Assembly: GCF_001044255.1 (NCBI RefSeq)
Contig: NZ_JYNX01000037.1
Location: 62,247 to 110,079, forward strand
Length of the DNA stretch: 47,833 nucleotides
Source of the DNA: Mycolicibacterium chubuense
Lineage (GTDB): Bacteria; Actinomycetota; Actinomycetes; Mycobacteriales; Mycobacteriaceae
Reading direction: 5' to 3'
Position numbers and translations under genes: made by a program. Of the stretch, positions 35,954 through 44,978 are shown piece after piece (position 1 is the stretch's first letter; every line of letters begins with the position of its first letter). The notes under the pieces were generated by a model. The model did not search any database, was not told the DNA's origin, and worked only from the letters and a program-made list of their open reading frames with translations.

Positions 35954-36364
35954 GTGAGCTACATCGACGGGAGTTCCTCGCAGCGGCGACGCGCAGTCGT
36001 CGCTGTGTTCCTCGCGTTCTGGACCATCATTGTGGCTGCGGAATGGGCGCTGCCGGGGACCGAGGCGGCGCCAGCCCACGGACCCCACCCCCTTGCAAGC
36101 GCGGTGGGCGCGCCGGTGGCTGTCCAGCTCGACCATCCGCACATCTCCCAGGGCGGAAGTGCGCCGTCACCGGAGTCTTTTGCTGAAGCCGTTCTGCCGC
36201 GGGGAACAATCACGCTGATTGCCCTGACCTTGGTCAGCGCTCTGGCTGTGTTGCCGGCGCTCTGGCGCTACGCGCCGCTTGCTCCTATTCGCGGTCCTCC
36301 GCGCTCACCCGTCGCACAGACCGGACGCGACGTGCTTGTCCGGCTGTGCATCGCGCGTCGCTGA
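35954..36364 (+). CDS. lpqS: LpqS-like copper-associated exported protein
   Basis: A 136-residue protein starting at GTG 35,954. It has an N-terminal membrane helix (about 13-33), a His-containing exported segment (GPHPLASAVGAPVAVQLDHP), a second hydrophobic stretch (about 83-105) and a final TGRDVLVRLCIARR. This closely matches the layout and ending of M. tuberculosis LpqS (Rv0847, ending GQDLLTRFCLARR as I recall it). LpqS is part of the copper-responsive RicR regulon there. No clear lipobox is visible. The genes cysK2 and an MFS transporter follow, as in the Rv0847-Rv0849 order. Confidence 0.75.
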   Translation: MSYIDGSSSQRRRAVVAVFLAFWTIIVAAEWALPGTEAAPAHGPHPLASAVGAPVAVQLDHPHISQGGSAPSPESFAEAVLPRGTITLIALTLVSALAVLPALWRYAPLAPIRGPPRSPVAQTGRDVLVRLCIARR

Positions 36365-36468
36365 TCGGCTAGCGTCAGGCCCCGTCTTCTGGACCGGGGC
36401 CGGTGACCGCTGCCCGCCACCAGCAGCCGCGCGACAGTCGCGGCGTCAACAGAAGCGATATCCCCGAC

Positions 36469-37584
36469 ATGAATCATGCCGTTTCGATCAACCATGCCCA
36501 CGACACAGACCAGTTCGAGCACCTACGGCTGGGCCGCTTTGAGCGGCCGGCCACGATGGTCGGTCAGACGCCCGTCCTGAGGATCGGCGCGCCGTTCACC
36601 ACCGCAGGGCAGGGCTTTTGGGCCAAACTTGAAGGCTTCAACCCGGGCGGAATGAAGGACCGGCCCGCGCTGCATATGGTCGAACGCGCGCGCAGCCGAG
36701 GGGTGCTCGCCCCGGGCGCCCGCATCGTCGAATCGACCAGTGGCACATTAGGATTGGGGCTCGCTCTTGCGGGCACTGTGTACGGTCACCCCGTCACGTT
36801 GGTCACTGACCCCGGAATGGAACCGATCATCCAACACATGCTCGCCGCGTTCGGCGCGCACATCGAACTGGTGACCGAGCCTCACGAGCGCGGCGGCTGG
36901 CAGCAGGCCCGCACGCAACGCGTGCAGGAGATTCTGGCCACCGATCCGCACGCGTGGCATCCCGACCAGTACAACAATCCGGACAACGTGGAGGCCTACC
37001 GCGGGCTGGCGGTCGAATTGAATGAGCAGCTGGGATCTGTGGATGTGTTGGTGTGTTCGGTCGGCACCGGGGGACACTCGGCAGGCGTGGCCCGGGTCTT
37101 GCGGGAGTTCAATCCCGGTCTGCAGCTGATCGGCGTCGACACGGTGGGCTCAACCATCTTTGGGCAGCGCGCCACCACTCGACTCATGCGCGGCCTCGGA
37201 TCCAGCATCTTCCCGGGCAACGTCGATTACGGCGCTTTCAACGAAGTGCACTGGGTCGCGCCGGCGGATGCAGTGTGGGCCTGCCGAACCTTGGCGGCCA
37301 CCCACTATGCCAGTGGCGGGTGGAGTGTCGGCGCGGTCGCGTTGGTGGCCGGGTGGGCTGCGCGCAAGAGCGACCCGGGCACCACGGTCGCCGCCATTTT
37401 CCCCGACGGCCCGCAGCGGTATTTCGACACCGTCTATAACGACGACTATTGCCGCACCCATGGTCTGTTGGACAAGGTTCCGTCTAATGAACCATCCACC
37501 ATTGACGACCCGATAACACACGCGGTCACGACCTGGACGCGGTGCCCCGTGGTCGTTGACCCCACGCAGGTGGTGACGCGATGA
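36469..37584 (+). CDS. cysK2: CysK2-like PLP-dependent cysteine synthase family protein
   Basis: A 371-residue fold-type II PLP enzyme. The PLP lysine is K63 in [14 protein letters not shown], the substrate loop is [12 protein letters not shown] (about 90-101), and the phosphate-binding loop is [12 protein letters not shown] (about 204-215). Length and sequence match mycobacterial CysK2 (Rv0848), an S-sulfocysteine synthase that uses O-phosphoserine and thiosulfate. The MKDR in place of the usual VKDR is also a feature of that group. The frame extends to GTG 36,403; ATG 36,469 gives the expected length. It overlaps the MFS gene by ATGA. Confidence 0.9.
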   Translation: MNHAVSINHAHDTDQFEHLRLGRFERPATMVGQTPVLRIGAPFTTAGQGFWAKLEGFNPGGMKDRPALHMVERARSRGVLAPGARIVESTSGTLGLGLALAGTVYGHPVTLVTDPGMEPIIQHMLAAFGAHIELVTEPHERGGWQQARTQRVQEILATDPHAWHPDQYNNPDNVEAYRGLAVELNEQLGSVDVLVCSVGTGGHSAGVARVLREFNPGLQLIGVDTVGSTIFGQRATTRLMRGLGSSIFPGNVDYGAFNEVHWVAPADAVWACRTLAATHYASGGWSVGAVALVAGWAARKSDPGTTVAAIFPDGPQRYFDTVYNDDYCRTHGLLDKVPSNEPSTIDDPITHAVTTWTRCPVVVDPTQVVTR

Positions 37585-38843
37585 CATTGCTGTCTGGGTT
37601 CCGCAGCTTCGGCTGGCCAAGCCGCATGCTGATGATCAACCAGTTCGGGATCAACCTCGGTTTCTACATGCTCATGCCCTATCTGGCGGGCTATCTGGCT
37701 GGGCCCCTGGGCCTGGCGGCATGGGCCATCGGGCTGGTGCTCGGGGTCCGCAACTTCTCCCAGCAGGGCATGTTCATCATCGGTGGCACGTTGGCCGATC
37801 GCCTGGGCTTCAAACCCCTCATCGTGAGCGGATGCGTGCTGCGCACTGCAGGATTCGGGCTTCTGGTGGTCGCCGACTCGCTACCGGCAGTGTTGGTCGC
37901 CTCGGCGGCAACGGGTTTCGCCGGAGCACTGTTCAACCCAGCTGTGCGTGCGTACTTGGCCGCCGACGCGGGCCCTCGACGGGTAGAAGCGTTTGCGCTG
38001 TTCAACGTGTTCTATCAGGCGGGCATCCTCGCGGGGCCGTTGGTGGGCCTCGCGTTGATGTTCGTTGACTTCAAGATGACTGCTGCCGCTGCGGCCCTCG
38101 TCTTCGCGGCGCTGACCGTGGCGCAGCTGTTAGCACTGCCGCAACGTGCTGTGACTCCAGCACAGGAGAAGACCTCGGTGCTTGAGGACTGGCGGGCAGT
38201 CGCGGCCAATCGCTCGTTCCTGCTATTCGCCGTGGCGATGATCGGGTCCTATGTGCTCTCGTTCCAGGTGTACCTTGCGATGCCACTGCAGGCGCGGTAC
38301 CTGTTCCCCCAAAACGACTCCGTGGTCACAGCGACGATTTTCGTTGTGTCCGGAGTGGTGGCGGTGCTTGGACAGATGCGGATCACACGGTGGTTTGCGC
38401 GGCGTTGGGGTTCGGGGCGCTCACTGGCCATCGGCATGCTGATTCTGGCGTTGTCGTTCTTGCCGCTGATCGTCTTGCCTGATGGTCAGCGAGCCGGCCG
38501 TGTTGCTGCGGCGACAGCGCTGCTCATCGCGGCGGCCGTGCTGGCGGTCGGCTCGGCTGCGGTGTTCCCGTTCGAAATGGATACCGTCGTCTCCCTGGCC
38601 GGCAACCGGCTCGTCGGAACTCATTACGGTTTCTACAACACGATCGTCGGCGTCGGCATCCTCCTCGGCAACCTGGCCACAGGCTCGTTGATGCAATTCA
38701 CCCGAGAGGCGGGGCGGCCGGAACTTCTGTGGGTGTTGTTGACAGTCATCGGATTACTGTCGGCGGTCGCGCTGTACCGACTGGATCTGCGAGGACGGCT
38801 GGGATCAACGCCGGAGGTCCTTGATGACGCGAACCGGCGTTGA
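37581..38843 (+). CDS. MFS transporter (Rv0849-like)
   Basis: A 420-residue major facilitator transporter with about twelve hydrophobic helices. The MFS signature is present between helices 2 and 3 ([14 protein letters not shown]), and a basic loop lies mid-protein. Its ATG overlaps the cysK2 stop, so lpqS, cysK2 and this gene form one unit as in M. tuberculosis Rv0847-Rv0849. The transported substrate is unknown; association with CysK2 suggests a sulfur compound or a metal-thiol complex. Confidence 0.92.
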   Translation: MTLLSGFRSFGWPSRMLMINQFGINLGFYMLMPYLAGYLAGPLGLAAWAIGLVLGVRNFSQQGMFIIGGTLADRLGFKPLIVSGCVLRTAGFGLLVVADSLPAVLVASAATGFAGALFNPAVRAYLAADAGPRRVEAFALFNVFYQAGILAGPLVGLALMFVDFKMTAAAAALVFAALTVAQLLALPQRAVTPAQEKTSVLEDWRAVAANRSFLLFAVAMIGSYVLSFQVYLAMPLQARYLFPQNDSVVTATIFVVSGVVAVLGQMRITRWFARRWGSGRSLAIGMLILALSFLPLIVLPDGQRAGRVAAATALLIAAAVLAVGSAAVFPFEMDTVVSLAGNRLVGTHYGFYNTIVGVGILLGNLATGSLMQFTREAGRPELLWVLLTVIGLLSAVALYRLDLRGRLGSTPEVLDDANRR

Positions 38844-38864
38844 ACTCGCCGGTCGGCGCGTCGT

Positions 38865-38883
38865 CTACGTAGTAACTACGTAG
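38865..38883 (+). promoter_or_regulatory. Best CTACGTAG repeat box, abutting the orphan regulator start
   Basis: CTACGTAGTAACTACGTAG: two perfect CTACGTAG halves 11 bases apart, both a direct and an inverted repeat. It ends directly at the ATG of the next gene (38,884), so either that gene starts further in or binding would block a leaderless start. Confidence 0.7.
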
Positions 38884-39729
38884 ATGACGGTAGGCTGTGT
38901 CGTGAGCGGCGCAGTGAGGAATGTGGGCGCGTTGGTTTGGTTGAACAGCGAGGAGAGTGCCACGACGATCGAGTCGCACCGTCTCGTCGATGATCTTATA
39001 CCCCCAGCGGCGGCCGCCGGCCGCATCCGCGTGCTACTGGTGGACCCTCGACGCATCTATGCGACCGCCGTGGCGCGACACCTACTCGCCGGCGATTTCG
39101 CCGTGGAGGTGGCCTACTCGCCCGGTGCTGCACTCACAGCACTGCGCGAGCGTGATCCCGATGTAGTTGTAGTGTGCCTCGGCACTCAGGGACCGGGGAC
39201 GGCCATGCTTAACCGCATCCGTCAGGAAACTCAGGTCGGCGTGGTTGCTCTCAGCGACGGCGATGTCACCCCGCTGCTCCTTACCTCCGGGGCCGTCCCT
39301 ATGGACGACATCGAGGCGCTGAACGTGCGAATTCGGTTGGCGCTAAGGCGCTGCCGTGTCGACGGCGAGCGACGTGACGGCGGCCGCAGCGACGAGACAC
39401 ATCGTCGTGAGATCGGAGATCTCCTTATCGATCTGGCTGGGCGTCGGGTGTTCCTCCGCGGCGAGGCGTTGCCACTCACCCGCACAGAGTTTGAGGTTCT
39501 CTGCACTTTGTCGGAAAGTCCGGGTGAACCGGTGACCTGTCGTCAATTGCAGCTGAGCCTGTGGGGGGATGCGTCTGCCGGTGGCCGGAACACTCTGGGG
39601 GTGCATGTGGGTCATCTTCGGCGCAAGCTGGGTGACGATCCGGCATCGCCGCGGTACCTCCGTACGGTGCGCGGGACCGGCTACTGCCTCACAGCCGACG
39701 TGGGGCAGCGAGTGTCGGGTGCGTCGTAG
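38884..39729 (+). CDS. Orphan OmpR-family regulator with a degenerate receiver
   Basis: A 281-residue protein. The receiver-like domain (about 48-140) keeps the fold (IRVLLVDPRRIYATAVARHL) but the phospho-acceptor position reads VVVVCLGTQG, with no Asp, and the acidic pair is reduced to one Asp. The C-terminal winged helix is intact (PLTRTEFEVLCTL, then LGVHVGHLRRKLGDD and YLRTVRGTGYCLT). No kinase gene is adjacent. It therefore probably acts without phosphorylation, like atypical regulators such as GlnR. The start is uncertain: ATG 38,884 touches the operator; GTG 38,902 is an alternative. Confidence 0.88.
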   Translation: MTVGCVVSGAVRNVGALVWLNSEESATTIESHRLVDDLIPPAAAAGRIRVLLVDPRRIYATAVARHLLAGDFAVEVAYSPGAALTALRERDPDVVVVCLGTQGPGTAMLNRIRQETQVGVVALSDGDVTPLLLTSGAVPMDDIEALNVRIRLALRRCRVDGERRDGGRSDETHRREIGDLLIDLAGRRVFLRGEALPLTRTEFEVLCTLSESPGEPVTCRQLQLSLWGDASAGGRNTLGVHVGHLRRKLGDDPASPRYLRTVRGTGYCLTADVGQRVSGAS

Positions 39730-39761
39730 CGATAGAACTGGTGACCGGTTGCGGCGAGCAG

Positions 39762-40532
39762 TCAGCTTTCGATGATGCGAACGACGTATGGAGTCATCCC
39801 TGACATGCGCACCGGGGAGATTTTGATTGGGACGCCCGTCTGCTGCGCCTCGAGCATCTGGCCGCCGCCCAAATAGATAGCTTCGTGCTGACTGCCGCCC
39901 GGCCCCCAGAACAGCAGGTCACCTCGCTTCGCTTGAGCGGGTGGCACTTTGCGGCCGGCGTTGTATTGGTCGCCGGACCATCGCGGGAGCAGCACTCCGA
40001 CGCCGGCGAACGCGAACCGTGTCAGGCCTGAACAGTCGAAGCCCACGGTGCCTGCTCCCTGGTCGACGCCGCGGCTGGGACCGGTGAGGCTGCCGCCACC
40101 CCAGGAGTAGGGAACACCGATTTGTGTTCCCGCCCGGCGAATCACGTACTCGATCGCTTGCGCGCCATTGACCCGATTTCCGCGCACGCTCGTCGACGGA
40201 TCCGCGGCGGGGCTGACGATTCCGAGGCTGCTGAGGAAGTTGCGACCCATGTTCATGGCTGTCTGCGTCGCCATGGCCGTTGCCTGCAGGGATGCGTTCG
40301 CGATAGCAACCGGATCGCCGGGAGCGCCAGCGCTCGGCATCTTAGGCAGCAGTGGGTCCCACGGGCCGGCGGCAGGTTGGGCCGACGCGACGGGTGCGCA
40401 CGCAAGGAAAAGCAGGATGACGATGGCGATCACGCCGGGGAGCCGTCGCATGCGTCCTGCAACGCGGATTGCCGGGTCGCAGCCATCAGCGCGGGCAATT
40501 GCCGCACCCTTGCTCCGGACGTGTGATCCCAT
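39762..40532 (-). CDS. NlpC/P60 peptidoglycan endopeptidase, RipB-like (accessory copy)
   Basis: A 256-residue exported endopeptidase. A signal/anchor helix (about 31-50: GVIAIVILLFLACAPVASA) is followed by a short linker and the NlpC/P60 domain: GVPYSWGGGSLTGPSRGVDQ, FDCSGLTRFAF (Cys167), SQHEAIYLGGGQMLEA, and final TPYVVRIIES. It lacks the coiled coil of RipA, as RipB does, and so may not be autoinhibited. Start chosen at ATG 40,532 after GAGGAGA; the frame extends to 40,577. A CTACGTAG box is about 85 bases upstream. Confidence 0.93.
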   Translation of the reverse strand: MGSHVRSKGAAIARADGCDPAIRVAGRMRRLPGVIAIVILLFLACAPVASAQPAAGPWDPLLPKMPSAGAPGDPVAIANASLQATAMATQTAMNMGRNFLSSLGIVSPAADPSTSVRGNRVNGAQAIEYVIRRAGTQIGVPYSWGGGSLTGPSRGVDQGAGTVGFDCSGLTRFAFAGVGVLLPRWSGDQYNAGRKVPPAQAKRGDLLFWGPGGSQHEAIYLGGGQMLEAQQTGVPIKISPVRMSGMTPYVVRIIES

Positions 40533-40616
40533 GTCTTCTCCTCGGCGCGCCGCGCGGTGAGCTATTTCACGCACCAATAGCGGGGCTGAATCGCATACGT
40601 GTGGCGCAGCATCAAA

Positions 40617-40635
40617 ATACGTAGCGCCTACGTAG
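40617..40635 (-). promoter_or_regulatory. CTACGTAG repeat box upstream of the RipB-like gene
   Basis: ATACGTAG at 40,617 and CTACGTAG at 40,628, an 11-base period, about 85 bases before the start codon at 40,532. Confidence 0.65.
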
Positions 40636-41052
40636 AAAAGCCTAACTCACAGAAGCCCCACCAGTAACAGCAGCAACATAATTACAATGGTGAAATTCGG
40701 TGTGGCAGATCGGTTTGAGTGCCAAAATTACTGGACCTAAACCGTTTCACGGTCGGCAAGACGCGCGTGAATAGCACGCGGATCAACGCAAATTCTGCGA
40801 GCTTCGTGGAGGAGGAGGCACCACGAGCCGTCGGGGGTCAGCAACAGTTCTCCCCCGAGCGATTAGGTAAAGCCTCGTCGGCGGTAGCGCGCCGCCTGCG
40901 GTCATCGGGGAGTTTATGGACCCAGCCACGCCGACAACTGCCCGTACGGCAACGGCGTCTCAGTAGTGACCCCAAAGGTACTGCGGAGTAATAGGTTTCA
41001 GCCTCTCCGGGTATTGGAGCAATGTCGGCTGGGTGTTAAGTACTTCCGGTGC
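40636..41052. other. Intergenic stretch without a supported gene
   Basis: About 417 bases between the RipB-like promoter and the end of ldtB. Part (about 40,640-40,790) is noticeably richer in A and T than its surroundings. An open frame at 40,719-40,991 has no recognisable protein character, and I found no riboswitch or tRNA pattern. Confidence 0.4.
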
Positions 41053-42276
41053 TTAGAGGTTGGCGTTTCCGGCCTTCCATTGCTCCCAGGGGATGTTCCA
41101 GTCGCCGAGACCGTCAGTTCCTGACAGGGTGGGGCCGGTTGTGTTGATGACTTCCACGATGTCGCCGCGTCGGGTGTTGTCGTAGAACCAGCGGGCGTTG
41201 GCTGGATTGACGTTGAGGCATCCGTGGCTGACGTTGGCGATGCCTTGGCTACCTACCGACCATGGAGCAGAGTGCACGTAGATGCCGCTGTAAGACATTT
41301 GCGTGGCCCATTCGACTTCGGTGCGGTACCCGTCGGGTGAGTTGACGGGGACTCCGTAGGTGGAGGAATCCATCACCAGGAATGAGTAGCGGTCGCCGAT
41401 GATGTAGGCGCCGTTGTCGGTGGGTGTTGTGGCTTTGCCCATGGAGATGGGCATGGTTTTGACGACTTCGCCGTTGCGCCGCACGGTCATTGTCTTGGTG
41501 GCGTCATCGGCGGTGGCGATGATTTGGTCGCCGATGGTGAAGCGTGTAGTGACGTCATCCTGGCCGAAGAGCCCGTCGCCGAAGTCGACACCGTAAGCCT
41601 TGACTGACACCTCAACCTTCGTTCCCGGCTCCCAGTACTCGGCGGGGCGCCAGCGGACTTCACGATTGCTGAGCCAGTAGAAGGCGCCCTCAACCGGTGG
41701 GTTCGTCGTCACGGTGATCGCCTGCTGCGCCGCAACCCGGTTCGTGATGTTCTCGTCAAAGCGAATTGCAATGGGTTGGCCCACGCCCACCGTTTCGCCG
41801 TCATTGGGCAAGACGTAGGGCATCGTCAGGTTTTCGGGTGAATGGGTTTCGAATGTTGCGCTGGTGCTTGTCGTTCCGCCAAGCCCTTGTGCGTGGGCCT
41901 GCAGGGTGTACTGCTTGTTGTAGCCCAGCGGTTCCGCCGATGACCAGGTAACGCCGTCAGGGTCCAGTTGTCCGTCAACGAGTTCGCCCGCCTCGTTGGT
42001 GAGCGACACTTGGCCGAGAACACCGTCGCCGGCGGTAACGGTCACGGGGGCATCGACAGCGACGCCGATGGCACCATCAGTCACGGACGCTTCCAGTTTC
42101 GGTACGAGCAAGTCCGCGTAGGGCGTGCCCTTATCGGTGATGACGTCGGGAGTGGGCGCCGCCGCCGGAGACGAGGTGCAGGCGGTCGCGATCAGCAGCA
42201 CCGCCACCGCGAGGACGGTCGTGCGCAGCCAGTGCGTCGTCGCTGGAAACGCTGCGGGGCAGCCTATCTGCGGCAT
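41053..42276 (-). CDS. ldtB: LdtMt2-like L,D-transpeptidase lipoprotein (accessory copy)
   Basis: A 407-residue lipoprotein, almost exactly the size of M. tuberculosis LdtMt2 (408). The lipobox is ATAC (Cys33), starting at ATG 42,276 with GGAGAG upstream. Two Ig-like domains follow (about 50-145 and 150-250), then the YkuD domain with HSAPW and SHGCLNVNP; nucleophile Cys353, and a C-terminal [12 protein letters not shown] tail typical of LdtMt2. It forms 3-3 peptidoglycan cross-links resistant to most beta-lactams. A copper-cluster box lies about 152 bases upstream, suggesting copper-linked expression. A tiny frame (42,305-42,400) upstream is of doubtful value. Confidence 0.93.
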   Translation of the reverse strand: MPQIGCPAAFPATTHWLRTTVLAVAVLLIATACTSSPAAAPTPDVITDKGTPYADLLVPKLEASVTDGAIGVAVDAPVTVTAGDGVLGQVSLTNEAGELVDGQLDPDGVTWSSAEPLGYNKQYTLQAHAQGLGGTTSTSATFETHSPENLTMPYVLPNDGETVGVGQPIAIRFDENITNRVAAQQAITVTTNPPVEGAFYWLSNREVRWRPAEYWEPGTKVEVSVKAYGVDFGDGLFGQDDVTTRFTIGDQIIATADDATKTMTVRRNGEVVKTMPISMGKATTPTDNGAYIIGDRYSFLVMDSSTYGVPVNSPDGYRTEVEWATQMSYSGIYVHSAPWSVGSQGIANVSHGCLNVNPANARWFYDNTRRGDIVEVINTTGPTLSGTDGLGDWNIPWEQWKAGNANL

Positions 42277-42427
42277 GAGTGGGGCTCTCCGTATCGGGTT
42301 GTCGTCATCGGCTAACGGGCGGGCAACCGCCTCGTGCGTCGCGAGGGCCGGTCGCGGGCGACGGTGCACCGTTCACGGGTATGCCTTCGAGTGTGCTCAT
42401 GAGTCGTTCGGCTTTCTTAATCCTTCG

Positions 42428-42444
42428 ATGAAGATTCGATAAAG
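42428..42444 (-). promoter_or_regulatory. Copper-cluster 11-bp direct repeat (box 5) before ldtB
   Basis: On the minus strand CTTTATCGAATCTTCAT, identical base for base to box 2 (14,885-14,901). It points toward the LdtMt2-like gene, about 152 bases from its start. Confidence 0.7.
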
Positions 42445-42615
42445 GCGGCACTAAGAGCTGGCTCCGTGGGCTTACGGAACCGCTTATTCGGGGTGCGCGT
42501 CCGTCTGTTGATCCCAGCTGAATGGTGGGGCGTCTGCCGTTGCCGTGGACCGCAGCGAGGACGGCGGCTGCCTGGTCGAGCCAGGCTGCATCCGTGAATG
42601 CGTGGGGCCCGACGG

Positions 42616-43587
42616 CTACAGACGGGCTGAGCCTTGGTCGGATGGCGGTATGGGCACGTTGCCGTCGGCCGTCGTGGCCGTGGTCAAGGACTTAAGGCTG
42701 CAGCCGCCGGCGTGGGTGAACGGGTAGATCAACTGCCGTAGATAGCTGCTGGGGTAGTCGGGTTCGGCGGCCATGCCGAGCTGGTTGGAGTCGAATTGCC
42801 GGGTCGGGTCGTAGGAGTAAGTGCGCATCAGGTGGTCCCACACCAGGGTGAACAGGCCGAAGTTGACGTCGCCGATGCCGGCCCATTTGAGGTGGTGGAA
42901 GCGGTGGCCTTCGTTGAGGGCTAAGACGTACTTGGCGGCGCCGATGCGGTAGTCGGCGTTGGAGTGCTGCATCAGCAGCTGGATTGCCACCGCAAGCGCG
43001 AGTACGGAGGCCACGTCGACGGGCAGTCCGATCAGGATCAGCGGTGCAACACCGGCGGCCATCTCAACGGTTTGGTGCAGGGGGTGTTTCATCAGGCCGT
43101 TGAGCCCGTAGAGCCGGGTGATGCTGTGGTGCACCGCGTGAAAACGCCACAACACGCCGATCTTGTGGCTGGCCAGATGTACGACGGTGATGCCGAGGTC
43201 CGCGACCAGGATCGCGGCGAGGACCTGCGCGACGAATGGCCAGCCGTGTGACCACAGCTGGGGTGCCGGCACCATCGCGGCCAGCAGCGGGATGGCGGCC
43301 ACGCTGGCCAAGATAAGAGTTTCGTTGACCGCGACGTGGATGCGGTCTCGCGTGCTGTCGCCGCGGTCACGGTTCCATGTGACGTCATACGGAATGACTC
43401 GCTCCACCAGGAACGTCGTTGCGATCGCGACGACCAGGACGGCCAGCAGCCAGTACTTCGGGGCGCCGGCGGCGCTGAAAGCGATGCCGGCGCCGTTGAG
43501 GCCGATCAGCATAAACGGCACGTAGCCGTAGCGGGCCACCGCCTGGGCCGCGGTAGCCGCCGTCGATGTCGGAGAAGTCGGGCTCAT
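42616..43587 (-). CDS. Fatty acid hydroxylase/sterol desaturase family membrane protein
   Basis: A 323-residue di-iron membrane oxygenase. Four or more hydrophobic helices surround the histidine motifs HLASH (near residue 140), WRFHAVHHS (near 155) and NEGHRFHH (near 232). These are the ligands of the integral membrane hydroxylase superfamily. Start chosen at ATG 43,587; a further in-frame start at 43,608 is possible. Substrate unknown; lipids or carotenoids are usual for the family. It and the AraC gene upstream are codirectional with a 48-base gap. Confidence 0.9.
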   Translation of the reverse strand: MSPTSPTSTAATAAQAVARYGYVPFMLIGLNGAGIAFSAAGAPKYWLLAVLVVAIATTFLVERVIPYDVTWNRDRGDSTRDRIHVAVNETLILASVAAIPLLAAMVPAPQLWSHGWPFVAQVLAAILVADLGITVVHLASHKIGVLWRFHAVHHSITRLYGLNGLMKHPLHQTVEMAAGVAPLILIGLPVDVASVLALAVAIQLLMQHSNADYRIGAAKYVLALNEGHRFHHLKWAGIGDVNFGLFTLVWDHLMRTYSYDPTRQFDSNQLGMAAEPDYPSSYLRQLIYPFTHAGGCSLKSLTTATTADGNVPIPPSDQGSARL

Positions 43588-43635
43588 GCAGTGAATCGTC
43601 GCGGTCACCGATGCAGCGGCGCTTGAATGATCCGG

Positions 43636-44406
43636 CTAAAGGACGGCTTCGAGGTCCCAGGACACGTGCCGGCTCAGGACCGACGGCGGCAGGCCGAACA
43701 TTTCGCGGGTGGTGCGGGTCAGGTGAGCACTATCGGCGAACCCCGCACCGTGCGCGGCGCCGGTCAGGTCATCACCGGCCTGCACCCGCATGACCGCGAG
43801 CCGCAACCGCGACCACAGCACGTAGCGGCGTAGCGGGATGCCGACCTGATCAGTGAATAGATGCGTCAACCTGCTCACCGACAGTCCCACTTGCGCAGCG
43901 AGATCCGTACCGCTAACGGAGCCTGCCGCCACAAGATAGGGCAGGAGGCGCAGCGCGTCATCAACGGCGGGATGGCGTGTGGTCGCTTCGTCTGCGGTCA
44001 GGACGGGTGCGAGGTGCTCGACCAGCTCGTCCACCACGGCGGCCAGCGCGCGTCGACGCATCGGCGTCAACACCGGAGCAACAATCCACCCGGAACGGAC
44101 CGCGCGCAGATGTGCCGACCGCCCCGGCACGGACTCAGGTTCCAAGAACACCACCGTGCCCTCCTGCGCGCCGACATCGATCCGGTGTGGCGCATCGGCG
44201 GGCACGACCACCTTCGTGCCGCGATGCCCGTTGCCGTCCTTGTCACACACCGTCAAAGGTGTAGTGGCCGTCATGATTTGGACGGCGTGGTGGGCGTGGA
44301 CATCAGTGGTACCGATCGATCCGGTGAACGCCAACACCCCCGGGCGCAGCAGCGCAGCCCCGCCCCAGCGGGGTGCACCGGTGGTATCACCGCCAGCCCG
44401 AGTCAT
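43636..44406 (-). CDS. AraC-family transcriptional regulator
   Basis: A 256-residue regulator. The N-terminal half is a cupin-like sensor (HAHHAVQIM near residue 38, PADAPHRIDV near 70), and the C-terminal half has the two AraC helix-turn-helix motifs (GTDLAAQVGLSVSRLTHLFT and LTGAAHGAGFADSAHLTRTT). Start at ATG 44,406. It lies just upstream of the membrane hydroxylase gene on the same strand and probably controls it, which is inference. Confidence 0.9.
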   Translation of the reverse strand: MTRAGGDTTGAPRWGGAALLRPGVLAFTGSIGTTDVHAHHAVQIMTATTPLTVCDKDGNGHRGTKVVVPADAPHRIDVGAQEGTVVFLEPESVPGRSAHLRAVRSGWIVAPVLTPMRRRALAAVVDELVEHLAPVLTADEATTRHPAVDDALRLLPYLVAAGSVSGTDLAAQVGLSVSRLTHLFTDQVGIPLRRYVLWSRLRLAVMRVQAGDDLTGAAHGAGFADSAHLTRTTREMFGLPPSVLSRHVSWDLEAVL

Positions 44407-44978
44407 CGCCACACAACGATGCTAACGATCTCCCATGGCTGGATTCGCCGCGGTACCAGCAACGACAGGGCGACGAGTCGGACGTCGGCGGCATGGTCCG
44501 CCAGCGGCGGCGATGGGTCCGCGCGATGGATTGATGTCGGCCCCCGTACCGCACTGATCTGCACCGAACTCGCCGCCCTGCTCGCGCTACCGATGCACTT
44601 AGGCGCCGAATAACAGAGGCGGGCGAGCACCCTCTGATGGAGCCCACGTTGTGCGCAGATACCCCGGAGGGGTATTTTGTGGTTGTACCCGCGGCGGGTG
44701 CCTCGTCGACTGGAAAGGCCTGTTGCTCGTGACGGCAAAAGAGAATTCCGGCGGCTCATCCACAGTTCGACCACGCGGTCGATCGCCAAGTGAATCGGTG
44801 CAGGCGAAAGAGCGGCCGAAGCGCAGGGCAAGACGGTGGTCGCCGTCGGCTGGGACGGTCAGGCCCACGGCGTATTCCTCGTCCCAGATTCCGTGAAAAC
44901 GACTAGCGCCCAAGCGATCTCAGAGATGCGTTGGCTTAGTTTGACGCATGTGCTCACACGAGCGGAGAAGTCAGGTGT
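44407..44978. other. Intergenic region without a firm gene, with a CsoR-type operator
   Basis: About 570 bases. A palindrome ATACCCCGGAGGGGTAT (44,659-44,675) matches the two CsoR operators upstream of csoR. Possible small frames are 44,419-44,613 (plus, 64 residues, weakly protein-like at its end, LICTELAALLALPMHLGAE) and 44,599-44,913 (minus, beginning GASRFHGIWDEEYAVGLTV). A 17-residue frame from GTG 44,679 just after the operator ends in ACCS. I cannot support any of them as a gene. Confidence 0.45.
44659..44675. promoter_or_regulatory. CsoR-type operator away from csoR
   Basis: ATACCCCGGAGGGGTAT has the same ATACCCC-N3-GGGGTAT form as the csoR operators at 23,153 and 23,180. The transcript it controls is not clear: no certain gene starts within 250 bases on either side. 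Confidence 0.65.

Noticed and set aside
40719-40991. A 90-residue plus-strand frame in the gap before ldtB
   Set aside because: No recognisable domain, no ribosome site and an unusual composition; treated as non-coding.
40640-41050. A c-di-AMP (ydaO-type) riboswitch before the RipB-like gene, as such elements often precede wall hydrolases
   Set aside because: I could not find the conserved core elements on either strand; the CTACGTAG box explains regulation better.
42305-42400. A 31-residue frame just upstream of ldtB
   Set aside because: No good ribosome site and no recognisable features; too short to support, although a leader peptide is conceivable.
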